Source: DASPUH01 sp035622975 (GTDB taxonomy: Bacteria; Chloroflexota; Limnocylindria; Limnocylindrales; CSP1-4). Taken from it: a DNA stretch of 19,206 nucleotides. The notes below the pieces were generated by a model. That model was not told where the DNA came from, searched no databases, and saw nothing but the letters and a program-made list of their open reading frames with translations. A program made the position numbers and the translations under genes. The stretch is from the NCBI GenBank assembly GCA_035622975.1, contig DASPUH010000101.1, forward strand, positions 1-19,206. Direction: 5' to 3'. Of this stretch, positions 7,225 to 13,755 are shown in pieces; the first letter of the stretch is position 1, and every line of letters begins with the position of its first letter.

Positions 7225-7739
7225 TGGATAGCGTCGTCCTGCTCTTGAACGCGAACTACGAGCCGCTCAACGTGTGCGACACGAGGCGCGCGTTCCGCCT
7301 CCTGTTCGGCGCCAAGGCCGAGGTCCTGGAGTACGACCACCACGAGGTGCGGACCCCTCGCGAGGTCTTCCGCGCCCCGAGCGTCATCCGCCTCCAGTAC
7401 CACATCAAGCGGCCGCGACCCCGCGTCAAGCTCTCGCGCCGTGAGGTCTTCAGCCGCGACGCCCATACGTGCCAGTACTGCGGGGCGCGAACGCACGACC
7501 TGACCATCGACCACGTCATGCCGCGCCATCGCGGCGGGGCTCACTCCTGGGAGAACCTCGTCGCCGCATGCACGTCGTGCAACCATCGCAAGGGCGGCAA
7601 GACGCTGGAGGAGGCCCATTTCCGCCTCCTCCGGCCGCCCGCCGAGCCACGCAGCGACCTCTACTCGCTGTTCACGCCGTACCTCGCCGATCCGCGGAAC
7701 GAACCCTGGCGGACGTACCTCTTCCTGGGCCACGACTGA
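7224..7739 (+). CDS. HNH endonuclease family protein
   Basis: 171 residues. The N-terminal part, LLLNANYEPLNV (6-17) and RRAFRLLFGAKAEVLEY (21-37), is typical of a widespread stand-alone HNH family. The HNH domain spans about 76-125: CQYCG (C83, C86), the DH pair D96-H97 in IDHVMPRHRGG, the asparagine of WENLVAAC (N111), and a second zinc pair CTSC (C116, C119) followed by NHRKGGKT. All nuclease and zinc-binding residues look intact. The role in the cell is not known for this family; it is not next to a restriction or phage gene here. The ATG at 7224 gives the conserved N-terminus; a GTG lies one codon earlier. The gene overlaps a possible leader peptide by one base and heads a tightly packed run. 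Confidence 0.88.
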   Translation: MDSVVLLLNANYEPLNVCDTRRAFRLLFGAKAEVLEYDHHEVRTPREVFRAPSVIRLQYHIKRPRPRVKLSRREVFSRDAHTCQYCGARTHDLTIDHVMPRHRGGAHSWENLVAACTSCNHRKGGKTLEEAHFRLLRPPAEPRSDLYSLFTPYLADPRNEPWRTYLFLGHD

Positions 7740-7753
7740 ACCTCCCGGCCCAC

Positions 7754-9064
7754 GTGACGGCCGTCCTGGAGCGGCTTCGGACGGACGGCCACCAGGCGTA
7801 CGTGGTCGGCGGGTCGCTCCGTGATCTGCTGCTCGATCGCCCGCCGGCCGACTGGGACGTGGCCACCGATGCCCTGCCGGCTCAGGTGATCGATCGCTTC
7901 CCTGGCAGCCGCCAGGTGGCCCGCTACGGCACGGTGCTCGTTCCCGGCCCGACCGTCGGGGACGAGGTGGAGGTGACGACCTTCCGACGCGATCACCGCT
8001 ACGGCGACCACCGGCGGCCCGACCGGGTGACGTTCACCGGGAGCCTTGCCGAGGACCTCGCCCGCCGCGACTTCACGGTCAACGCCATGGCCCTGGGACC
8101 GGCGGGCCTGGTCGACCCGCATGGCGGTCGCGCGGACCTGTCACGGCGCGTCATCCGCACGGTCGGCGACCCGGCCGTCCGCTTCGACGAGGACGCCCTG
8201 CGCCTCCTGCGCGCGGTCCGCCTGGCGGCGGTGCTGGGCTTCGAGCTGGAGCCGGCCACGCGTCGTGCCATCGCCCAGGGTGCGCCGCTGCTGCGCCATG
8301 TCTCGGCCGAGCGACGGGGCCGCGAGCTGCGGCGGCTGCTCGCGGCGACGCCGCCGTCGCGTGGCCTGCAGCTGCTCGCGTCGACGGGCCTCTTGGAGGT
8401 GCTGTCGCCCGAGCTCGCGGCGCAGCGTGGCGTGCCGCAGGCGAAGGTGCCCGGGGACGACCTGTGGGCCCACACGATGCGCACGGTGGACGCCGCGGCC
8501 CTGCTGGCGCCGGGCGACGAGATGCTGGCGTTCGCGGCGCTCCTGCACGACGTGGGCAAGCCGTCCACCCAGGCGGAGGGCCACTTCCACGGCCATGAGG
8601 TCGTGGGGGCCACGCTCGCCGCGCGGTGGCTGCGGAGCCTGGGGCTGCCCCGTCGCGAGATCGACCCGGTGGTGCTGCTGGTGCGCTGGCACATGTTCCA
8701 CTACGAGCCGCGCTGGAGCGACGCCGCCGTGCGCCGCTTCATCCGCCGTGTCGGGACGACCGCGCTGCCCAGCCTGCTCCTCCTGCGGCGGGCGGACGCC
8801 ATCGGCAGCGGCGACGCACCCGATCGCGATCCCACCGCCGAGCTCAGCGTGCGGGTAGCCGCCCAGCTGGACTCGGGCGTGCCGCTCAGCCTGGCCGAGC
8901 TGGCCGTCGGCGGCGACGACCTGCGTCTCGAGCTGGGCCTGCCGGCGGGGCCGGCCATCGGCCGGCTGCTGGGCCGGCTGCTCGCGTCCGTACTGGCCGA
9001 CCCGAGTCGCAACACGCGCGCCACGCTCCTCGCCGACGCGCGCGCCTGGACGTACGACTCGTGA
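7754..9064 (+). CDS. cca: CCA-adding tRNA nucleotidyltransferase with HD domain
   Basis: About 436 residues from the GTG at 7754. Class II nucleotidyltransferase/poly(A) polymerase family: it adds or repairs the 3' CCA of tRNAs. Motifs in order: VVGGSLRDLLLD (17-28), the metal-binding DWD (33-35), RRDFTVNAMA (104-113), RFDEDALRLLRAVRLA (143-158) and an HD phosphohydrolase domain with LLHDVGKP (263-270). The pattern is complete. It lies 14 bp after the HNH stop. Conserved family sequence appears to begin before the GTG (Asn-Leu-Pro-Ala-His-Val). The only upstream candidate in the same frame nearby is a CTG at 7736 that overlaps the HNH stop as CTGA, so the true start may be 7736 (442 residues). 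The gene overlaps the TPR gene by GTGA. Confidence 0.92.
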   Translation: MTAVLERLRTDGHQAYVVGGSLRDLLLDRPPADWDVATDALPAQVIDRFPGSRQVARYGTVLVPGPTVGDEVEVTTFRRDHRYGDHRRPDRVTFTGSLAEDLARRDFTVNAMALGPAGLVDPHGGRADLSRRVIRTVGDPAVRFDEDALRLLRAVRLAAVLGFELEPATRRAIAQGAPLLRHVSAERRGRELRRLLAATPPSRGLQLLASTGLLEVLSPELAAQRGVPQAKVPGDDLWAHTMRTVDAAALLAPGDEMLAFAALLHDVGKPSTQAEGHFHGHEVVGATLAARWLRSLGLPRREIDPVVLLVRWHMFHYEPRWSDAAVRRFIRRVGTTALPSLLLLRRADAIGSGDAPDRDPTAELSVRVAAQLDSGVPLSLAELAVGGDDLRLELGLPAGPAIGRLLGRLLASVLADPSRNTRATLLADARAWTYDS

Positions 9065-9555
9065 TCGAGATCCTCCTGCAGGCCGAACGCGAACTGACCA
9101 TGGATCGCCTGGACCAGGCGGAACGCCTGTACTGGCAGGCCATCGAGGCCGACCCTCGCAACGCGATCGCCGTGGTCGGCCTGGCGCGCGTGGCGATCGA
9201 GCGCGCCGACGACCGCACGGCGTACGCTTTCGCCGTGCAGGCGCTGGGGCTCGATCCCGAGGACGCGGTGGCCCTGCGCCTCGAGGCGCGCCTGGCGGAG
9301 GTCATGGCGGCGCGGGGCGAACCGGTCCATCGGCCGGCCTTCGTCGTGGCCGCCAGCGAGGCGGCCTCTGCCCGCCGGCGCGCGCGCATCGAGGCCGCCG
9401 AAGGGGCCCAGGCGCGCGGCGCTGCAGCCGAGTCCGCCCCTGCGGGCCCAGGCGCGCTCGACCAGGGGTCGCCCCTGGCGTCCGAGCCGTCCGGCGGCGC
9501 CACGGCGCATCCGGGCCGCCGGCGCGGCCTGTTCCGCCGCTTCCTGGACCGCTGA
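9061..9555 (+). CDS. Small TPR-repeat protein with disordered C-terminus
   Basis: 164 residues, not recognised as a named family. The first 70 residues look like two tetratricopeptide-type helical hairpins: the first includes DRLDQAERLYWQAIEADPRN (15-34), the second AYAFAVQALGLDPEDAVAL (54-72). The rest (about 95-150) is rich in Ala, Gly, Pro and Glu and probably disordered, ending in a basic segment, RRRGLFRRFLDR. No signal peptide or membrane segment is seen. The GTG at 9061 overlaps the stop of the CCA gene (GTGA), and the stop overlaps the galE ATG (TGATG), so all three are probably translationally coupled. An internal ATG at 9100 is a less likely start because it would truncate the first helix. 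TPR domains bind proteins; the partner is unknown. Confidence 0.75.
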   Translation: MIEILLQAERELTMDRLDQAERLYWQAIEADPRNAIAVVGLARVAIERADDRTAYAFAVQALGLDPEDAVALRLEARLAEVMAARGEPVHRPAFVVAASEAASARRRARIEAAEGAQARGAAAESAPAGPGALDQGSPLASEPSGGATAHPGRRRGLFRRFLDR

Positions 9556-10556
9556 TGCACGTCCTCGTCACGGGCGGGGCGGGCTACGTCGGCAGCGTGT
9601 CGGTGGAGCGGCTCCTGGAGGCCGGACACGAGGTCACGGTGCTCGATTCGCTGGTCACCGGCCACGCCCTGGCCGTCCCACCGGAGGCCGAGCTGGTGGT
9701 CGGCAGCGTGGGCGATCCGGCCGCGGTCGTGGCCCTGCTGCTGGTCCGCGAGATCGACGCCGTCCTCCACTGCGCCGCCCGGTCCCAGGTCGGCGAGTCG
9801 ATGCGCGACCCGGCCCTCTACTACCACGAGAACGTCGTGGGCGGCATCGCCCTCCTGGAGGCCATGCGCGAGGCGGGCCTGCGGCGCCTGGTCTTCAGCT
9901 CGACGGCGGCCGTCTACGGCCTGCCCGAGACGATCCCCGTGACCGAGGATGCGCCGCTGCGTCCGGTCAATCCCTATGGCGCGACGAAGGTGGCCTTCGA
10001 GAGCGCCCTGACCTGGTACGGCGCGGCGTACGGCCTGCGATCGGTCTCCCTGCGCTACTTCAACGTGGCCGGGGCGACCGCCGCGCACGGCGAGGATCAC
10101 CGGCCCGAGACCCACCTCGTGCCCAACCTCATGGCCGCCGTCCAGAGCGGCCGGCCCATGACCGTGATGGGCGACGACTACCCCACGCGTGACGGGACCT
10201 GCGTGCGTGACTACATCCACGTGGAGGACCTGGCCGACGCCCACCTGGCCGCCCTGGAGCTGACGGCGGACGGCGGATCGGGCGTCGAGATCTGCAACCT
10301 GGGCTCGGGGGCCGGCTTCTCGGTCCGCGAGGTGCTCGACGCCACCGAGGCGGCGACCGGGCGCCCGGTGCCGCATGTCGTGGGCGCCCGGCGGGCCGGC
10401 GATCCGCCCACCCTGGTGGCCTCCAATGCCCGCGCCGCGGAGGTGCTGGGGTGGCAGCCGCGACGGGGCACTCTCGCCGCCATGCTCGGTTCGGCCTGGG
10501 CCTGGCGCGAGGCCCATCCCACGGGCTATGAAGCGGTGACCACCCCCGAGGGCTGA
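9555..10556 (+). CDS. galE: UDP-glucose 4-epimerase family protein
   Basis: 333 residues, extended short-chain dehydrogenase fold. The NAD-binding glycine motif is TGGAGYVGS (6-14). The catalytic set is S116/T117 in VFSSTAAVYG and Y141/K145 in NPYGATK. The specificity region RYFNVAGA, the RDGTCVRDYIHVEDLADAH block and the NLGSG segment are characteristic of GalE. It should interconvert UDP-glucose and UDP-galactose; closely related epimerases acting on other UDP-sugars cannot be excluded. The family histidine after YVGS is a valine here (GSVSVERL). The ATG overlaps the TPR stop by one base. The next gene is separated by 42 bp and has its own promoter. Confidence 0.92.
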   Translation: MHVLVTGGAGYVGSVSVERLLEAGHEVTVLDSLVTGHALAVPPEAELVVGSVGDPAAVVALLLVREIDAVLHCAARSQVGESMRDPALYYHENVVGGIALLEAMREAGLRRLVFSSTAAVYGLPETIPVTEDAPLRPVNPYGATKVAFESALTWYGAAYGLRSVSLRYFNVAGATAAHGEDHRPETHLVPNLMAAVQSGRPMTVMGDDYPTRDGTCVRDYIHVEDLADAHLAALELTADGGSGVEICNLGSGAGFSVREVLDATEAATGRPVPHVVGARRAGDPPTLVASNARAAEVLGWQPRRGTLAAMLGSAWAWREAHPTGYEAVTTPEG

Positions 10557-10585
10557 GCGTGCGAGCGCGGGAACGGCAGCCAGCG

Positions 10586-10591
10586 TAGGAT
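10586..10591 (+). promoter_or_regulatory. -10 element TAGGAT of a leaderless promoter
   Basis: TAGGAT ends 7 nt before a GTG at 10599. An ATG at 10590 in the same frame overlaps the hexamer itself and so would lie upstream of the predicted first transcribed base. This makes GTG 10599 the likelier start of the following gene. No -35 is obvious. Confidence 0.42.
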
Positions 10592-10598
10592 GCCGGAC

Positions 10599-11318
10599 GT
10601 GCCCGATCCCCGTCCGCGGCCCGCGCCGGCCGCCGCCGCCTACCCCGCCTATCTCCTGGACTGGCGGCCACAACAGGCCCGCCGGCCGCACGTCCTGCCG
10701 GCCATCGCCGACCCCATCGTCGAGCCGTCCTGGGATGGCATCCAGGTGCTGGCCCACTTCGATCTCGAGCTGGGCGAACCGGAGCGACCCTGGCTCCAGC
10801 TGGTCGACGAGGATGGCGACGACCTGGTCGTGGCCTACCAGGACGTGGCCGCCGAGCTGCGCCACGCGGTCCTGGCGGTCGACGCCGTGATCGACGGCTG
10901 GCTGACCACCCAGGCCACGCGCAGCGGCGAAGGCGCCCTGGTCACGCCCGTGCTCAAGCCGTCCGCCGTCTCGCTCCTCACCGGGCGACCGGGCACGCTC
11001 GTGCCGGCCCAGCTGCCGAAACCGACGGAGGAACCGGTCACGGCCTTCGTCGCGGTCGACCTGCTGCGGGTGGACGGCCAGGACCTCCTGGGCGTTCCGC
11101 TGCTCGAGCGCAAGCGGCTGCTGGAAGGTGTGGTGCGGCCCTCGACCCTCGTGCGGGTCTCGCCCTTCACCCGCCCGCCCCTCAGCCAGTGGCTGGCGAC
11201 CTGGAAGGCCTCCGGCTTCAGCGGCGCCATCCTCAAGGCCGCCAACGGGTCCTACGAGCCGGGTGCCGTGGCCCGTGACTGGGCGTACGTCGCGGCCCCG
11301 GAGGGCCGGCAGCGCTGA
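10599..11318 (+). CDS. ATP-dependent DNA ligase-like protein with lost catalytic residues
   Basis: 239 residues from GTG 10599 (242 from ATG 10590). The order of segments matches the adenylation domain of LigD-type ATP-dependent DNA ligases. EPSWDGIQVLAHFD (42-55) stands for the family's EPKWDGYRxxA, but the AMP-accepting lysine is serine (S44). VIDGWL (97-102) stands for the DGEL segment, with Glu replaced by Trp. FVAVDLLRVDGQDLLGVPL (150-168) matches FxxFDLLxLDGxDLxxLPL. FSGAILKAANGSYEPG (207-222) matches LEGVVAKxxxSxYxPG, with the Glu lost and one lysine (K213) kept. DWAYVAAP replaces DWLKVK. The protein should therefore not self-adenylate. It could bind DNA or nucleotide without catalysis; the role is unknown. 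It heads a two-gene transcript with the acetyltransferase-like gene and shows no frameshift or stop, so it is a maintained gene. Confidence 0.68.
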   Translation: MPDPRPRPAPAAAAYPAYLLDWRPQQARRPHVLPAIADPIVEPSWDGIQVLAHFDLELGEPERPWLQLVDEDGDDLVVAYQDVAAELRHAVLAVDAVIDGWLTTQATRSGEGALVTPVLKPSAVSLLTGRPGTLVPAQLPKPTEEPVTAFVAVDLLRVDGQDLLGVPLLERKRLLEGVVRPSTLVRVSPFTRPPLSQWLATWKASGFSGAILKAANGSYEPGAVARDWAYVAAPEGRQR

Positions 11319-12337
11319 GCGTCCCGCCGCTGCCGGTCGTCGTCCGTCGCGCCCAGGCTTCCGACAAGGCCGCCGTGCTCGCCTTCGCGACGCAGACGTG
11401 GGACGGCTGGGATTACGTGCCGCAGGTGTGGGACGCCTGGCTCGCCGCCCCCGACGGAGTGCTGCTCGTGGCCTGTGCCGCGAGGGACACGACCGGGCAG
11501 GACGGGGCCGCGATCGCGGCCGGTCAGCCGGTGGCGATGTCGCGGCTCGCCCTGCTGGCGCCCGGCGAGGGCTGGGTGGAGGGCATCCGCGTCGACCCCA
11601 AGGTGCGCGGCCGGGAGGTCGCCACCAACCTCCAGGTCGCTGAGCTCGCCTGGGCCGCCGCGCACGAGCTGCGCATCGTGCGTTACACGACGGGCCAGGA
11701 CAACGAGGCGTCCCACCGGCTCGGGGCCCGCCACGGCTTCCACCGGCAGGCCGATCGCCGCTCCTATGGGCCGCGACGCGACGGCGGGACGGAGGGGGCG
11801 CCACCTGACCCGGCCGCGCTGCAACGGCTGGACCGGGCGGCCCCGGTGGTGGACATCGAGCGATGGTGGCGCCTCGTGGCCGACGACCCGACCTTCGCGG
11901 CCGGCGACGGCCTGTACGAACCTCGCGGATGGGCCTTCCAGACCCTCGACGCCGACCGGTTCGGGGCGCACGTCCGACGAGGCGAGGTCGTCCTGGCTCG
12001 TGATGGCCGAGCCGTCGTCGTGACCTCGCGGGGCGACGATGAGGCGACGCCGGACGTGGCGCTGCTGGCCGGCGACGGGGATTCCGCCCTGGCACTCCTG
12101 GCGGACCTGCAGCGGGCTGTCGGGCGCTTGCCTCGGCCGCGGCTGCCCGATCCCGACCCACCGATACTGCGAAACGGGGTCGCCGAGCGCTGGGCCGCCG
12201 GGGGCTTCGCCGCCCACGAGCACACCCTGCACATCCTGGCCCGCACGATGGATCAGCCGCTCCCGGTGGCCGACCCGCCCGGCATCCTCGTGCTCGCCGA
12301 CGCGCCGCGGCCGGTCGCCCGGCCGCCCGTCCTGTGA
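11315..12337 (+). CDS. GNAT-family acetyltransferase-like protein, probable CTG start
   Basis: About 340 residues. Residues 1-135 form a GNAT domain: the first strand and helix VVVRRAQASDKAAVLAF (8-24), VWDAWL, and the acetyl-CoA region WVEGIRVDPKVRGREVATNL (87-106), followed by NEASHRLGARHGFHRQ. The second glycine of the RGxG loop is Glu, so cofactor binding may be weakened. The C-terminal half (about 150-340) resembles a degenerate second GNAT domain, as in two-domain family members. The substrate is unknown. The first GTG at 11375 would cut off the first strand. No ATG, GTG or TTG precedes it in frame back to a stop at 11276. The best upstream candidate is CTG 11315, which overlaps the previous stop as CTGA, like the ATGA and GTGA junctions elsewhere. 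If GTG is used the gene is 11375-12337. Confidence 0.7.
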   Translation: MSVPPLPVVVRRAQASDKAAVLAFATQTWDGWDYVPQVWDAWLAAPDGVLLVACAARDTTGQDGAAIAAGQPVAMSRLALLAPGEGWVEGIRVDPKVRGREVATNLQVAELAWAAAHELRIVRYTTGQDNEASHRLGARHGFHRQADRRSYGPRRDGGTEGAPPDPAALQRLDRAAPVVDIERWWRLVADDPTFAAGDGLYEPRGWAFQTLDADRFGAHVRRGEVVLARDGRAVVVTSRGDDEATPDVALLAGDGDSALALLADLQRAVGRLPRPRLPDPDPPILRNGVAERWAAGGFAAHEHTLHILARTMDQPLPVADPPGILVLADAPRPVARPPVL

Positions 12338-12374
12338 CCGCGGCGACCCCTCCCGACCCCGCCGTTCCGGCTGC

Positions 12375-12380
12375 TAAGGT
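12375..12380 (+). promoter_or_regulatory. -10 element TAAGGT of a leaderless promoter for the glycosyltransferase operon
   Basis: TAAGGT ends 7 nt before the ATG at 12388. CCGACC at 12353-12358 is a weak -35 candidate (three of six matches, 16-bp spacer). No Shine-Dalgarno sequence is present. The promoter would drive the four-gene run to 17552. Confidence 0.45.
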
Positions 12381-12387
12381 TTGACGG

Positions 12388-13755
12388 ATGGCACGCGCGA
12401 CCCTGCCCAAGGCCCTGCGCGTCGAGGTCGAGCGACTGGGCAAGGCCGACCTCATGGTCGGCATCCCGAGCTTCAAGAACGCGGCCACGATCGGCTACGT
12501 CGCGCGGGCCTCGCAGGCCGGCCTGGTGCAGTACTTCCCCGACCTGCGGCCGGTGCTGGCCAACGCCGACGCCGGCTCGCCTGACGGCACCCAGCGGGTG
12601 GTGGTGGAGACGGAGCCGCCCGACTACATCGAGCGGATCCTGCTGGTCCGCCCGCGCAACCGCCTGCAGCGGATCAGTCTGACCTACCCGCCGGTCGATG
12701 GCGTGGGCGGCAAGGGGGCCGCCCTCCTGACGATCTTCCGCATCGCCCGTGCCCTGGACGTGGAAGCCCTCGTGGTGGTCGACTCCGACCTGCGCTCGAT
12801 CGTGCCGGAGTGGATCGAGCTGCTGGCGGGCCCCATCCTGAAGGGCGGCTTCGATTTCGTGGCGCCGCTCTACAGCCGCTACAAGTGGGACGGCACGATC
12901 ACCAACACCGTCACCTATCCGCTGACGCGCGCCCTCTACGGCCTGCGCATCCGCCAGCCCATCGGCGGCGACTTCGGGGTCAGCGGCGACCTCATCGCCC
13001 ACTACCTGGAGCAGGACGACTGGACGCCGGACGTCAGCCGCTTCGGGATCGACATCTGGATGACGACGACAGCCATCGCCGGCGGGTTCGCCGTGTGCCA
13101 GACCCGACTGGGGGCCAAGGTCCACGACCCCAAGGACCCCGGTGCGGACCTGGGTCCGATGTTCAGCCAGGTGGTGGCCACCCTCCTCCGCCTGACGGCT
13201 CGCCACGCCGACCGCTGGCTGCCGGTGCAGGGCTCGCACGATGTGCCCGCCTATGGCTTCGAGCGGGTCATCGACCCGCCCCCGCTGGCGGTCGACGTGC
13301 GGCGCCTGCTCGACGAGTTCGGGCGGGGCCGCCACGCCATGGCCGAAGCCTGGGGCCAGGTGCTGGACCCCGAGACGCGGGCCCTCGTCGACGAGCTCGC
13401 CACCCAGGCCGGCCAGCTGGCGGCCCGGCTGTCGTCCGGCGACCCCGCGGCGGCGCCGGCCGAGTTCGCCTTCCCGGACGAGACGTGGGCCCGCGTCATC
13501 TACGACGTGGTCCTGGCGTCGCGCCACCCGGCCGTGGCGCTCGACCGCCTGGTGGCCGCGCTGGTGCCCATCTACTTCGGTCGGGTGGCCAGCCTGATCC
13601 TGGAGACGCGCGACCTGACGACCGATGAGGCGGAGGCCTTCGTCGAACGCCAGGCTCGCGCCTTCGAGCTGCTCAAGCCCTCGTTCGCCGCCCGCTGGGC
13701 GGCGGCGGACGCGCCGGGACGGCGCCGATCCGCCCGCCCGACCCGACCCGCATGA
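12388..13755 (+). CDS. Mannosylglycerate/glucosylglycerate synthase-like glycosyltransferase
   Basis: 455 residues, GT-A fold. The nucleotide-sugar entry is LMVGIPSFKNAATIGYV (22-38), with GVGGKGAAL (105-113) and the metal-binding DSD at 132-134 (VVVDSDLRSIVPEWI). RQPIGGDFGVSGDLI (189-203), FGIDIWMTTTAIAGGF (219-234) and KVHD with H246 follow the same order and spacing as the mannosylglycerate synthase of Rhodothermus (family GT78), which reads DADITSFGPDWI, EQPLGGELL, WGIDTLYTFV and KAHR. Such enzymes join a sugar from GDP-mannose or ADP/GDP-glucose directly to D-glycerate, making a compatible solute. Donor and acceptor cannot be decided from sequence. The C-terminal 200 residues are helical, as in that family. 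It overlaps the UspA-GpgS gene by ATGA and is two genes upstream of glycerate kinase, which fits glycerate-based chemistry. Confidence 0.78.
   Translation: MARATLPKALRVEVERLGKADLMVGIPSFKNAATIGYVARASQAGLVQYFPDLRPVLANADAGSPDGTQRVVVETEPPDYIERILLVRPRNRLQRISLTYPPVDGVGGKGAALLTIFRIARALDVEALVVVDSDLRSIVPEWIELLAGPILKGGFDFVAPLYSRYKWDGTITNTVTYPLTRALYGLRIRQPIGGDFGVSGDLIAHYLEQDDWTPDVSRFGIDIWMTTTAIAGGFAVCQTRLGAKVHDPKDPGADLGPMFSQVVATLLRLTARHADRWLPVQGSHDVPAYGFERVIDPPPLAVDVRRLLDEFGRGRHAMAEAWGQVLDPETRALVDELATQAGQLAARLSSGDPAAAPAEFAFPDETWARVIYDVVLASRHPAVALDRLVAALVPIYFGRVASLILETRDLTTDEAEAFVERQARAFELLKPSFAARWAAADAPGRRRSARPTRPA

Noticed and set aside
10590..10592. ATG as the start of the ligase-like gene
   Set aside because: It overlaps the TAGGAT -10 hexamer, so it would lie before the predicted transcription start. 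The in-frame GTG nine bases later has the leaderless spacing used by other genes. It remains possible if transcription begins further upstream.
8886..12488. Antisense open frame of 1200 codons on the minus strand
   Set aside because: It covers the TPR, galE, ligase-like and acetyltransferase-like genes in the opposite direction and translates to Arg/Pro/Gly-rich sequence without motifs. Long stop-free antisense frames are expected in DNA this GC-rich.
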